DNA of 64,000 nt, from assembly GCA_900016675.1 (NCBI GenBank), contig LN483071.1, positions 186,001-250,000 on the forward strand. Direction: 5' to 3'. The translations under genes and the position numbers were made by a program. This DNA comes from Arthrobacter saudimassiliensis (lineage in GTDB: Bacteria > Actinomycetota > Actinomycetes > Actinomycetales > Micrococcaceae). Below are positions 40,117-48,459 of the stretch, in pieces (positions within the stretch are counted from its first letter, which is position 1; every line of letters begins with the position of its first letter). The notes beneath the pieces were generated by a model, which searched no databases, was not told the origin of the DNA, and worked only from the letters and a program-made list of their open reading frames with translations.

Positions 40117-41339
40117 GCCGTAAAACCTGTCCCTGCCGTTTGGATGCTGCTTGCATGGCCGGAAAGCCCGGCCTTCTTCGCCCGCCCGTGCGCTTCGGGA
40201 AGGGCGGCCACCAGTGCGTCAACGTCGCCGGGCCCGGATGTATGCCCGAGGCTGAACCGCTGCGCGCCGCGGGCCTCGGTTTCGCTCAGCCCCATGGCCA
40301 GCAGCACGTGCGACGGGCGCGGCACGCCCGCCGTGCAGGCCGAACCGGTGGAGGATTCGATGCCGGCGGCGTCGAGCAGGAAGAGCAGCGAGTCGCCTTC
40401 GCAGCCGGGGAAGGTGAAGTGGGCGTTGCCGGGCAGCCGGGTGCCGGCGCCGTCGGCGTCCCGCGGCCCGCGCAGCACCGCCTCGGGGACCGCCTGCTTG
40501 ACGCCGGCGATCAGCGCGTCGCGCAGGGCCCGCAGCCGCGGTCCTTCCCCGGGGAGGCGGTCCACCGCCTCGCGTGCGGCCGCGGCGAACGCGGCGGTGC
40601 CCGGAGCGTCCAGGGTGCCGGAGCGGATATCGCGCTCCTGGCCGCCGCCGTGCAGCACCGGGGTGAGCTTTATGGCCCGGCCGACGACGAGCGCCCCGAC
40701 GCCCACCGGGGCGCCGATCTTGTGTCCGCTGACCGCCATGGTCGCCAGCCCGGAGCTGCGGAAGGAGACGGGCACGGCGCCGAACGCCTGCACGGCATCG
40801 GAGTGCATCGGCACGCCGTACTCGGCGGCGAGCGCTGCGGCGGCGCGAATGTCCTGCACGGTGCCCACTTCGTTGTTCGCCCACATCAGGGTAAACAGGG
40901 CAATGGTGTCGGCATGCTCGGCCAGCTCCCGGCGCAGGGCTTCGCGGTCCACGAACCCTTCGCCGTCCACCGGCAGCCAGACGACGTCGGCGCCCTCATG
41001 CTTCTGCAGCCACTCCACGGTATCCAGCACCGCATGATGCTCGATGCCGGTGCACAGGATCCGGGTGCGGCGCGGGTCCTCGGCCCGCCGGGCCCAGTAC
41101 AGGCCCTTGACGGCCAGGTTGTCGGCCTCGGTGCCGCCGGAAGTGAAGATGACTTCGGACGGGTGGCAGTCGAGGGCGGCGGCAAGGACTTCGCGGGATT
41201 CCTCGACCACCATCCGGGCGCGCCGGCCGGAGCCGTGCAGCGAGGACGGATTGCCGCTGCGGCTCAGTTCGTGGGTGAGGGCGGCGAGGGCCGAGGCCGA
41301 GATCGGCGTGGTCGCCGCGTGGTCTAGGTACACGGGCAC
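40113..41339 (-). CDS. iscS: Cysteine desulfurase (IscS/NifS class)
   Basis: 408 residues, PLP-dependent. YLDHAATTP opens the protein, GGTEADN and EHHAV line the cofactor site, Lys207 in SGHKIGAP forms the internal aldimine, and Cys335 in [10 protein letters not shown] is the persulfide carrier. It takes sulfur from L-cysteine. The gene order with mnmA suggests the main product is sulfur for tRNA thiolation rather than iron-sulfur assembly, since no suf or isc scaffold gene is near. GTG start at 41339 without Shine-Dalgarno, behind a TAGAAT box: leaderless. Confidence 0.95.
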   Translation of the reverse strand: MPVYLDHAATTPISASALAALTHELSRSGNPSSLHGSGRRARMVVEESREVLAAALDCHPSEVIFTSGGTEADNLAVKGLYWARRAEDPRRTRILCTGIEHHAVLDTVEWLQKHEGADVVWLPVDGEGFVDREALRRELAEHADTIALFTLMWANNEVGTVQDIRAAAALAAEYGVPMHSDAVQAFGAVPVSFRSSGLATMAVSGHKIGAPVGVGALVVGRAIKLTPVLHGGGQERDIRSGTLDAPGTAAFAAAAREAVDRLPGEGPRLRALRDALIAGVKQAVPEAVLRGPRDADGAGTRLPGNAHFTFPGCEGDSLLFLLDAAGIESSTGSACTAGVPRPSHVLLAMGLSETEARGAQRFSLGHTSGPGDVDALVAALPEAHGRAKKAGLSGHASSIQTAGTGFTA

Positions 41340-41345
41340 CCGTCA

Positions 41346-41351
41346 ATTCTA
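41346..41351 (-). promoter_or_regulatory. -10 box TAGAAT, predicted leaderless start of the desulfurase-mnmA operon
   Basis: TAGAAT on the minus strand, six bases, then GTG at 41339. Confidence 0.55.
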
Positions 41352-41388
41352 GCCGCAGTCCGCAGCGGTGGCCCCCGCCGGCCACCGC

Positions 41389-41394
41389 TACAAT
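41389..41394 (+). promoter_or_regulatory. -10 box TACAAT for the J-domain gene
   Basis: TACAAT lies 76 nt before the GTG at 41471, back to back with the desulfurase promoter. No clear -35 box. Confidence 0.5.
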
Positions 41395-41470
41395 TGACCC
41401 AGCTTTTACGGCGGGCCGGTGCCGCAGGCTCCTTCCGGCCCGGACAGCCCGCCTTCTGGAAAGGACCCGC

Positions 41471-42436
41471 GTGAGCCCGTCAGGCAGGACCCACTACGAC
41501 GTCCTCGGTCTGGCCCCCAACGCCACCGCCGCCGAAATCAAGGCTGCCTGGCGCCGCGCGGCACGCGATTTCCATCCCGACCGGGGCGGCAGCGACGCCC
41601 GCTTCCATCTGGCGGCCGAAGCGTACGAGGTGCTCTCCGATCCGGCCCGGCGGGCCGACTACGACCGGCGGCTGGGCCGCGGCGCCGGAGACGAACCTCA
41701 CGCCGCCCGCCCCGCGGGCACGGCGGCGCACCCCGGTGCCGGAGCGGCCGCGGCCTCCCCCGCGCAGGTGCTGAACCGGCCGCCGCAGTTCAGCCCGGAT
41801 TTCTCCCCCTCGCAGCCGCCGGTCCTGCCGTTGGCGCTGGCCGGCCGGCAGGTGCACGGGGAGCCCCGCCGGCCCGGCGTGCTGCAGCGCATGGGCGCCG
41901 CAGGATCCCGGTGGGAGGCCGAGCAGCGGACGGTCGCCCTGCTGGAGCAGGTGCTGCTGCCGGACTATCCGTCGGCGCGGCTGGTCAGCGGGCTCCGGAT
42001 CCCGGACACCGGTCCCCGCGGAGGCATGCTGGACATCGGCCACGTGGTGATGGGCGGCTACCGGATGGCGGTGATCGGCTCCGCCATGGCTTCCTCCGGG
42101 CACTACCGGTGGGACGGCCGCCAGCTGCGCACCGCCGGCCGGGCGCCGGGGCTGCAGCATCTGCCCGAGGCCGTGCGGACCCTGCAGGCGCGGTTTGGCG
42201 AATTCAACGTCGCGGGCTGGCTGGTGCTGCACGATCCGCGCGGCAACCCCTTTGAACCGGTCATCGACTATCCGCCGCAGGCCGCCGGCACCCCTCGGTC
42301 CGCTCCCGCCGATGTACGCCCGGTCAACGCCGGCACCCTCGGCCGGGCCCTGCGCCGCTTCTTCAGCGAGGGCCCGAAGCCCGCCGTCGTCCGCCTGCCG
42401 GTCCTGGGCGCCCTGATCGAGGCAGCGGACCGCTGA
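41471..42436 (+). CDS. J-domain protein with a C-terminal NERD-like domain
   Basis: 321 residues. The J domain covers about 8-70 with the HPD motif (ARDFHPDRGG), so it should stimulate a DnaK-type Hsp70. After an Ala/Pro-rich linker, residues about 150-260 look like a nuclease-related (NERD) domain: LLPDYPSARLVSGLRIP, MLDIGHVVMGGYRMAVIGS, then WDGRQL. Compared with the NERD pattern EIDHVV and the later ExK, the acidic and Lys positions are replaced (DIGHVV, VIGSAM), so it is probably non-catalytic. GTG start behind AAAGGA. Confidence 0.82.
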   Translation: MSPSGRTHYDVLGLAPNATAAEIKAAWRRAARDFHPDRGGSDARFHLAAEAYEVLSDPARRADYDRRLGRGAGDEPHAARPAGTAAHPGAGAAAASPAQVLNRPPQFSPDFSPSQPPVLPLALAGRQVHGEPRRPGVLQRMGAAGSRWEAEQRTVALLEQVLLPDYPSARLVSGLRIPDTGPRGGMLDIGHVVMGGYRMAVIGSAMASSGHYRWDGRQLRTAGRAPGLQHLPEAVRTLQARFGEFNVAGWLVLHDPRGNPFEPVIDYPPQAAGTPRSAPADVRPVNAGTLGRALRRFFSEGPKPAVVRLPVLGALIEAADR

Positions 42437-42454
42437 CCCAAACCGCCGCTGGCA

Positions 42455-42460
42455 TAGGAT
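42455..42460 (+). promoter_or_regulatory. -10 box TAGGAT, predicted leaderless start of trmL
   Basis: TAGGAT, then GGAGGA, then GTG at 42467. The purine stretch touches the start codon, too close to serve as a normal Shine-Dalgarno. Confidence 0.5.
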
Positions 42461-42466
42461 GGAGGA

Positions 42467-42934
42467 GTGTTCCGCATCCTCTTCCACACGCCTGAAATCC
42501 CGGGCAACACCGGCAACGCGATCCGCCTCGCCGCCATCACCGGCGCCGAACTGCACCTGGTGGAGCCGCTGGGCTTCGACCTGAGCGACGCCAAGCTCCG
42601 CCGCGCCGGCCTTGACTACCATGACCTGGCCGTCCTGCACGTGCACCCGGACCTCGAGACGGCGTGGAAGGCGCTGGAGCCTGAACGCGTCTATGCCTTC
42701 ACCACCGACGGAGAGGCCTCCTACACCGACATCGCCTATCAGCCCGGCGATGTGCTGATGTTCGGCCGCGAATCGGTCGGCCTCCCGGAGGAGGTCAAGC
42801 ACGATCCGCACGTCACTGCGCGGGTGCGCCTGCCCATGCTGCCCTCGCTGCGTTCATTGAACCTCGCCAATTCCGCCTCGATCGCCGTCTACGAAGCCTG
42901 GCGCCAGCACGGCTTCCCCGGCGCCAAGCTCTAA
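42467..42934 (+). CDS. trmL: tRNA (cytidine/uridine-34 2'-O)-methyltransferase TrmL
   Basis: 155 residues, a minimal SPOUT enzyme. PEIPGNTGNAIRLAA opens the fold; FGRESVGLPEE and RSLNLANSASIAVYEAW form the trefoil knot that binds S-adenosylmethionine. It 2'-O-methylates position 34 of leucine tRNAs. GTG start at 42467. Together with mnmA it makes this a small wobble-base modification neighbourhood. Confidence 0.95.
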   Translation: MFRILFHTPEIPGNTGNAIRLAAITGAELHLVEPLGFDLSDAKLRRAGLDYHDLAVLHVHPDLETAWKALEPERVYAFTTDGEASYTDIAYQPGDVLMFGRESVGLPEEVKHDPHVTARVRLPMLPSLRSLNLANSASIAVYEAWRQHGFPGAKL

Positions 42935-42943
42935 GGAGCATCC

Positions 42944-43744
42944 ATGCCCCTGACCCCCACCGGCTCAGCCTTCCGCGAAGATGCGGAACACTTCGAACGG
43001 CTGGCCCCCTCGCTGTGGAATCCCGTCGGCAACGCCCTCGTCGCGGCAGCGGAGGTGGGCCTGGGCGATCGGGTGCTCGACGTGGGCTGCGGCACCGGCG
43101 CCGCGACGATCCCGGCGGCCCAGACCGCCGGCCCGGACGGGTACGTGGACGGCCTGGACCGCTCCGACGCCATGCTCGAGGCGGCCGGAGCCAAGGCGCG
43201 CACCCTGAACCTCGACACGATCCGGCTGCATGCGGCGGACCCGATGCAGTGGGACCCCGCCGAACCGTACGACGTGGTCCTCGCGGCCTACGCCGTGTAC
43301 GGGCTGGCAGAGCTCGATGCGGGGGCGGCCCGCCTGGTCGCGATGCTGCGGGCCGGCGGAACGCTCGCCCTGAGCACCTGGGCCGACGGCGCCCTGGTTC
43401 CCTTCGGACCGCTCCTGGCCGAAGCCTGCACCGCCGAGGGCGTCGATCCGGGCCTCGCCCGGGAACTGGCGGACCGGATCGGCCGGCTGAATACGCCGGA
43501 TCGGCTGCGGAACTGGCTCGAAGGCCTGGGCCTGGAACAGGTCCAGGTGCAGGCGGTCCCCGCCACCGTCCAGCTGACCCCGGACCTGGCCTGGTCGCTG
43601 GTCCTGGGTTCGGACCTGCGCAGGCTGCTGCCGGAGGATCCGGCCGCCGTGGAGCGGGTGCGCAGCCGGCTGCTGGGCGAACTGGGCGGGGAGTCTGCGT
43701 TCAACGCCGACAGCCTGCTCGCCGTCGGCCGCCGCGCGGCCTGA
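42944..43744 (+). CDS. Class I SAM-dependent methyltransferase
   Basis: 266 residues. Motif I DVGCGTGAATIPAA lies near 46-59, VDGLDRS near 69 is the acidic loop binding the ribose, and YDVVLAAYAVYGL is motif II. The ubiE-like layout suits a small molecule or lipid substrate, which I cannot identify. AAGGAG precedes the ATG, nine bases after the trmL stop, so it is probably co-transcribed with trmL. Confidence 0.88.
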   Translation: MPLTPTGSAFREDAEHFERLAPSLWNPVGNALVAAAEVGLGDRVLDVGCGTGAATIPAAQTAGPDGYVDGLDRSDAMLEAAGAKARTLNLDTIRLHAADPMQWDPAEPYDVVLAAYAVYGLAELDAGAARLVAMLRAGGTLALSTWADGALVPFGPLLAEACTAEGVDPGLARELADRIGRLNTPDRLRNWLEGLGLEQVQVQAVPATVQLTPDLAWSLVLGSDLRRLLPEDPAAVERVRSRLLGELGGESAFNADSLLAVGRRAA

Positions 43745-43788
43745 ACCCGGGACGGTCCGCACCGGGCCGGCCGGCGCGGGGACGGGGC

Positions 43789-44535
43789 TCAGAACCCTGC
43801 GATGGTGTCCGGGGTGTTGACGCCCACGGCGTGGAAGACCTCCGCGCTGCGGCCTGCCGGCAGCCCGTGCCGGGCTGCGTTGTCCTGCAGGAACCCGCGC
43901 ACCGACGCTTCCATATGCGCCAGGTCGGGGTGCTGGCTGGCGTGCAGCCGGATGGCCGCCAGCTTCCGTTCGACCGTGTCGGTGACGTCGACGGCACGGT
44001 TTTCGCGTTCCCGCGGCGCCCCGTAGAACCACAGCCACGGCACCTTCCAGGCCGCCAGGCCGGACTCCGCCAGTTCCGGATAGGCGAAGGGGTTCTCCGC
44101 CGCCGGGTACACCGCCCGGGTCACGATCTCGCCGCAGGCCAGGTGGTCCGGATGCGAGGCCTGGATGCGGTCCCAGTTGCGCTCGGGATGCATGGAGAGC
44201 ACGACGTCGGGGCGCACCTCGCGGATCAGCGCCACCACCTGTGAGATGACCCGGTGGTTGGGTTCCAGGTAGCCGTCCCGCTCGCCGAGGAAACGAACAT
44301 CGTGCACGCCGACCAGCTCGGCGGCGGCCCGCTGCTCGGCGCTGCGCAGGTCCGGCACCGCGTCGCGGTCACCGGGCTCGAACCCGCCTGCGTCTCCGGC
44401 GGTCATCACGCAGTACGTCACCTGCGCGCCGGCGGCGGCCCACGCGGCCACCGTCCCGGCGGCGCCAAAATCTACGTCGTCGGGGTGGGCCGCGAAGGCC
44501 AGCACCCGCCGCGGCACCGCGGCCGGGGCGGTCAC
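43789..44535 (-). CDS. PIG-L/LmbE-family N-acetylglucosaminyl deacetylase-like enzyme
   Basis: 248 residues. AHPDD (16-20) and the later [10 protein letters not shown] supply the zinc ligands and base of the family, which includes MshB and Mca of mycothiol metabolism. Which amide it cleaves is not clear; MshB is one possibility. GTG start at 44535 overlaps the etfA stop (GTGA), so it is the last gene of etfB-etfA-PIG-L. Confidence 0.9.
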   Translation of the reverse strand: MTAPAAVPRRVLAFAAHPDDVDFGAAGTVAAWAAAGAQVTYCVMTAGDAGGFEPGDRDAVPDLRSAEQRAAAELVGVHDVRFLGERDGYLEPNHRVISQVVALIREVRPDVVLSMHPERNWDRIQASHPDHLACGEIVTRAVYPAAENPFAYPELAESGLAAWKVPWLWFYGAPRERENRAVDVTDTVERKLAAIRLHASQHPDLAHMEASVRGFLQDNAARHGLPAGRSAEVFHAVGVNTPDTIAGF

Positions 44536-45476
44536 GAGCGGCGCTTCCGGATCTCCTCGGCGGCCTGCGGCAGCACTTTGAACAGGTCGCCGACCACGCC
44601 GAAGTCGGCGATCTCGAAGACCGGGGCGTCAGCGTCCTTGTTGACCGCCACGATCACCTTGGAGGTCTGCATGCCGGCCTTCTGCTGGATGGCCCCGGAG
44701 ATCCCGGCGGAGATGTACAGCTGCGGGGAAACCGTCTTGCCGGTCTGCCCCACCTGGGCCGAGTGCTCGATCCAGCCTGCGTCGGTGGCGGCCCGGGAGG
44801 CGCCCACCGCTCCCCCGAGCAGGTCGGCGAGTTCCTCCAGCGGGCCGAAGTCGCCGTCGACGCCGCGGCCTCCGGCCACGATCACGCGGGCTTCGGCCAG
44901 GTCGGGGCGGCCGGAGGAGATCCGGCCCGAGCGCTCGGTGACGCGGGCTGCGGCCGGCACCGGCTGCGGCTCGACGGCGCGCCGGACCGCGGGAGCGCCG
45001 TCGGCCGGTTCCGCCGGCTCGGCACTGTTGGCCTTGACGGTGATGACCGGCACCCCGGAGCGCACCCGGCAGGTGGAGGTGTAGGCACCGGCCAGCACCG
45101 ACTTCGTGACGGACAGGTCCGGGGCCACGGCCACGGCGTCGGTGACGACGCCGGACCCGAGCCGGATGGCCGCGCGCGCCGCGATTTCACGGTCTTCGAA
45201 GGAGTTGCCCAGCAGCACCGCGCGGGGCTGCGCCGCTTCGACGGCCGCGGCGAGGAAGGCGGCCTTGGCGGCGACCAGGACGTCGGGCAGCTCGGCGGCG
45301 GGTTCGAACACCTCGGCCACGCCGAGGCGGCCCAGCGCCTCCGCGGCCTCGTCGGAGACGGGATGCGGGCAGGCGACCACCGGTTCGCCCAGGGTGCCGG
45401 CGATGGCCAGCAGCTCCCGCGCGGCGCGTGTCGGTTCGGCGGAGGAAATGTCGACAAAGACCAGGACGGATGCCAT
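44532..45476 (-). CDS. etfA: Electron transfer flavoprotein alpha subunit
   Basis: 314 residues. The N-terminal half is the ETF adenine-nucleotide-like fold; the C-terminal FAD domain is clear: [14 protein letters not shown] [37 protein letters not shown] and [19 protein letters not shown]. Together with EtfB it carries electrons from acyl-CoA and other dehydrogenases to the respiratory chain. GGAGAG precedes the ATG; 72 upstream codons are open but lie over etfB. The etfBA pair is next to mnmA/iscS in mycobacteria too. Confidence 0.96.
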   Translation of the reverse strand: MASVLVFVDISSAEPTRAARELLAIAGTLGEPVVACPHPVSDEAAEALGRLGVAEVFEPAAELPDVLVAAKAAFLAAAVEAAQPRAVLLGNSFEDREIAARAAIRLGSGVVTDAVAVAPDLSVTKSVLAGAYTSTCRVRSGVPVITVKANSAEPAEPADGAPAVRRAVEPQPVPAAARVTERSGRISSGRPDLAEARVIVAGGRGVDGDFGPLEELADLLGGAVGASRAATDAGWIEHSAQVGQTGKTVSPQLYISAGISGAIQQKAGMQTSKVIVAVNKDADAPVFEIADFGVVGDLFKVLPQAAEEIRKRRS

Positions 45477-45540
45477 GGACTCTCCTATTCGGTGCGGTGC
45501 GGTGCCTGCGCCGCGGCTGCGGCAGGCCCGGCGGGAGGGG

Positions 45541-46356
45541 CTAGAGAAGCTTCTGGGCGGCCAGGAAGTCGACCAGCTGCACGCCGGCATCACCGGTGTC
45601 GCTGATGACGGTGCCCTGCCCGCGCGGCGGACGCGGGGCGGCCGCGGCGACCTCGGTCCAGGATCCGGCGGCGCCCACCTGCTCCGGGGCAAGCCCGAGG
45701 TCGGCCAGCGACAGGACGGTCACCGGTTTCTTCTTCGCCGCCATGATGCCCTTGAAATTGGGGTACCGGGGGTCGTTGGCCTGATCGGTGACGGAGACGA
45801 GCGCCGGCAGCGGCGCCTCAAGGCGTTCGGAGAAGGAGTCGCCGTCGCGGCGGACCCGCACGACGTCGCCGTCCAGCTCCAGCTCGGCGGCGAAGGTCAG
45901 CTGGGCGATGCCCAGCCGTTCGGCGAGCTGGGCCGGAACCAGGGAGGTTTCACCGTCGGTGGAGGACATGCCGGTGACGATGAGGTCGGGTTCGCCCAGG
46001 TGCCGGATGGCTGCTGCGAGTGCCAGGGAGGTGGCTGCGGCGTCCGAGCCGGCCAGGGCCTCGTCGGTGAGGTGCACGCCGGCGTAGGCGCCGATCTGCA
46101 GGGCCTTGCGTACGGCGTTCGCCGCCGGGGCCGGCCCCATGGCCAGCGCGGTGACCTGGTTTCCCGCGGCCTCTCCCCCGCGGGCTTCGGCCAGCTGCAG
46201 GGCTGCCTCGATCGCGTACTCGTCCAGCTCCGAAAGGATGCTCTCGGACCGGTCCAGGATATGGCCGGGTCCGTTCAGGTGGCGGTCGAACTGTGCGTCG
46301 GGGACGTGCTTGACCAAGACGACGATGTTCAGCGGGGTGGTGGCTGGCTGCTGCAT
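45541..46356 (-). CDS. etfB: Electron transfer flavoprotein beta subunit
   Basis: 271 residues. NIVVLVKHVPDAQFDRHL opens the AMP-binding subunit; ANAVRKALQIGA and GMSSTDGETSLVPAQLAE follow, and NDPRYPNFKGIMAAKKKP is the typical EtfB tail motif. It pairs with EtfA, encoded 64 bp downstream. AAGGAAAGG precedes the ATG. No acyl-CoA dehydrogenase or ETF-quinone oxidoreductase gene is in the window. Confidence 0.96.
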   Translation of the reverse strand: MQQPATTPLNIVVLVKHVPDAQFDRHLNGPGHILDRSESILSELDEYAIEAALQLAEARGGEAAGNQVTALAMGPAPAANAVRKALQIGAYAGVHLTDEALAGSDAAATSLALAAAIRHLGEPDLIVTGMSSTDGETSLVPAQLAERLGIAQLTFAAELELDGDVVRVRRDGDSFSERLEAPLPALVSVTDQANDPRYPNFKGIMAAKKKPVTVLSLADLGLAPEQVGAAGSWTEVAAAAPRPPRGQGTVISDTGDAGVQLVDFLAAQKLL

Positions 46357-46430
46357 CCCGGCCTTTCCTTCTCAGCGGTTCCCGGCCGGGGTGTCCGGCG
46401 GGCGGTCCGACCGGCTGCGGACCCGGGTTT

Positions 46431-46436
46431 AAGCTA
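46431..46436 (-). promoter_or_regulatory. Putative -10 box (TAGCTT) for etfB
   Basis: TAGCTT on the minus strand, about 75 nt before the etfB ATG, within the AT-richest stretch of the gap. No good -35. Confidence 0.4.
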
Positions 46437-46445
46437 ATCACACGT

Positions 46446-46487
46446 GAGCCGTCCCTGCCCGCCGGTTCCGGCGGGCAGGGACGGCTC
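46446..46487. terminator. 18-bp perfect hairpin after the HtrA-like gene
   Basis: GAGCCGTCCCTGCCCGCC pairs fully with its complement around a GGTTCC loop, 20 bp after the htrA-like stop. There is no T tract, as is common in high-GC actinobacteria. It separates htrA-like transcription from the etfB promoter. Confidence 0.75.
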
Positions 46488-46507
46488 GGCGCGTACGGGC
46501 CCGGGAC

Positions 46508-48118
46508 CTACTGGTCCGCGGAGTCCCCGAGGGTGACCTCGGCGGTCTGCGGCTGTCCGTCCCGGGTGTAGTCGATGCTCACCTTGGCCCCGGCGGGCTG
46601 CATCCGCACGGCCGCGGTGAGGGCCTGCGCGTCGGTGACCGGGATGCCGTCGACGGCGGTGACAACGTCGCCGGGGCGCAGTCCGGCCCGGGCACCCGGG
46701 GAGTCCGGCACGGTCTCGGCGACCTCGGCGCCGACGGTGAACGAGGAGGTGTCGCTCGCCGTCGCCGGCTGCACCGTCACCCCCAGGAACCCGTGGCTGG
46801 CGGAGCCGGTGTCGATGATCTCTTCGGCGACCCGCTGGGCGTAGCTAATCGGAATCGAGAAGCCGACGCCGATGTTGCCGCCCTCCTCGCTGGCGGAGGT
46901 GCTGGATGCCGAGGCGATGGCCACGTTGACGCCGATGATCTGCCCGGAGGTGTTGACCAGGGCGCCGCCGGAGTTGCCGTGGTTGATCGCGGCGTCGGTC
47001 TGGATCACGTTGAGGAAAATGGAGCTGGACGCGGTGCTCTGGTTCTGGCTGGAGCCGTCCGGCGGCGCGAACCGGAACCAGTTCTCGTCGTCCGGAGCCT
47101 GCTCGGAGGTGTCCGAGCCGTCTTCCGGGGCGGCCGAGGACTGAACGCTGATCGTGCGGTCCAGGGTGGAGACGATCCCGTCGGTCACCGTTCCGGCCAG
47201 GCCCAGCGGCGAACCGATGGCGATCACCCGGTCGCCGACATTCAGGTCGTCGGAGCTGCCCAGCTCGGCGGCGGTCAGCCCGTCGGCGTCGATCTTGACC
47301 ACGGCCAGGTCCGAGAGCGGGTCGGTGCCGACCACGGCGGCCTGGAAGACGCGTCCGTCGTTGAGCTGGACGGAGACCGAGGGGTCCGAGGCCGTACCGC
47401 CGAGGGTCACCACGTGGGTGTTGGTCAGGATGTGGCCGTCGGTGTCCAGGATGATGCCAGAGCCGGTGCCGCTGGAGCCGCCGGCCGAGACATCCAGGGT
47501 GACGACGCTGGGCGATGCCTTCACCGCAGCCGCGGTGACCGCGTTGACGCTGTCTTCGTTGTTGACGATGACCGAGCGTTCCTGTCCCGTGGTCCCCGCG
47601 GTGACGTCACCGTTGTCCAGCACCGCGTCGGCTCCCACGGCCACGGCGCCGCCGAGCAGGCCGGCGATCAGCATCGCCGAGACAAGGGTTCCGGTGCCGT
47701 GCCGTCGGCGGCCGGCAGCTGCCGGGGCCGACCCCGGTGCCTGGCCGAAACCGCCGTAGGGTGCCGCCCCGTCGCCGGCGCCGCCCGGGTTCGGGCTGCC
47801 GGCACCGCTGTAGCCGGCACCGTTGTAGCCGGTGCCGTTGTAGCCGGCGTCGTTGTAGCCGGCGTCGTTGTAGCCGGCGTCGTTGTAGGCGGTGCCGCTG
47901 TATGCGGTGCCGTACGGAGTGCCTTCAGGGGGCGCGGCCCCGTAGCCGCGCTGCTCGGATGCGGCGTGGGCACCGCCGACTGCGGCGTTCTCCGCAGGCT
48001 GGACGCCGGCGTCCGGTGCGGCCGCCCCGGTGGCGGAGGCACCGCCCGACGGCGGGGCCGGCGGACGCGGCGGCAGCGGGCGCTGCGGTCCTTCGGTACC
48101 CCCGAAATGCTCAGACAT
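46508..48118 (-). CDS. HtrA/DegP-like membrane serine protease with PDZ domain
   Basis: 536 residues. A cytoplasmic tail of about 140 residues is Pro/Ala/Gly-rich with repeated YNDAG units; one membrane helix follows (about 143-165), then a trypsin-like domain with triad His235 (TNTHVV), Asp270 (SDLAVVK) and Ser383 (GNSGGAL), and a C-terminal PDZ (GLRPGDVVTAVDG). It is predicted to degrade or sense misfolded proteins outside the membrane. It is divergent from the TPM/pspA genes, another envelope-stress set. The tail resembles disordered tails of actinobacterial PepD/HtrA proteases. Confidence 0.93.
   Translation of the reverse strand: MSEHFGGTEGPQRPLPPRPPAPPSGGASATGAAAPDAGVQPAENAAVGGAHAASEQRGYGAAPPEGTPYGTAYSGTAYNDAGYNDAGYNDAGYNGTGYNGAGYSGAGSPNPGGAGDGAAPYGGFGQAPGSAPAAAGRRRHGTGTLVSAMLIAGLLGGAVAVGADAVLDNGDVTAGTTGQERSVIVNNEDSVNAVTAAAVKASPSVVTLDVSAGGSSGTGSGIILDTDGHILTNTHVVTLGGTASDPSVSVQLNDGRVFQAAVVGTDPLSDLAVVKIDADGLTAAELGSSDDLNVGDRVIAIGSPLGLAGTVTDGIVSTLDRTISVQSSAAPEDGSDTSEQAPDDENWFRFAPPDGSSQNQSTASSSIFLNVIQTDAAINHGNSGGALVNTSGQIIGVNVAIASASSTSASEEGGNIGVGFSIPISYAQRVAEEIIDTGSASHGFLGVTVQPATASDTSSFTVGAEVAETVPDSPGARAGLRPGDVVTAVDGIPVTDAQALTAAVRMQPAGAKVSIDYTRDGQPQTAEVTLGDSADQ
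47798..47902 (-). repeat. Seven 15-bp coding repeats (YN-x-x-G) in the HtrA-like gene
   Basis: Seven adjacent 15-bp units; three (47843-47887) are identical. They encode YNDAG, YNGTG and related pentapeptides in the cytoplasmic tail. Their length keeps the frame, so copy number can change without breaking the gene. Confidence 0.85.
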
Positions 48119-48191
48119 GTGTGGTCGTCCTTTCTGAGGTCGGAGCGCCCGTAGGGCGCTTCCTCACTATCGCAGGGGTTCCTGTGACTCC

Positions 48192-48197
48192 ATTCTA
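48192..48197 (-). promoter_or_regulatory. -10 box TAGAAT for the HtrA-like gene
   Basis: TAGAAT on the minus strand about 75 nt before the htrA-like ATG. Confidence 0.45.
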
Positions 48198-48336
48198 TGA
48201 ACGCTGGACGTCCGCTGGGAACCGGCAGGGAGCCTCCTCAGCGCCCCGGGAAAGGTGCAGGGCGCACGTGGAGGTCACCGCATCCGGCCTGCCTGCGTCG
48301 GCGCAGGTCATCCGGGCAACGCCCAGTTTCGCGTGG

Positions 48337-48366
48337 TGGACTGGCCTGAGCACCGGACCATAGAAT
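48337..48366 (+). promoter_or_regulatory. Promoter for the TPM-pspA genes
   Basis: TGGACT (48337-48342), an 18-bp spacer and TAGAAT (48361-48366). The leader would be about 90 nt. Confidence 0.45.
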
Positions 48367-48459
48367 CGGGGGCACAGGGCCCGCAGCGGCGCAACGGCTC
48401 CGCTGCCGCTGCACCCGGATCGGCCGGACGTGGAACATACGGAACCAGGGGTTGGATAC

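Larger units (their letters stand above)
48119..48459. other. 341-bp divergent intergenic region between the HtrA-like gene and the TPM-domain gene
   Basis: No credible gene. It holds a -10 box on each strand (48192-48197 minus; 48361-48366 plus), and a short GCGCCC/GGGCGC inverted repeat close to the HtrA-like start. No other conserved site recognised. Confidence 0.6.
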
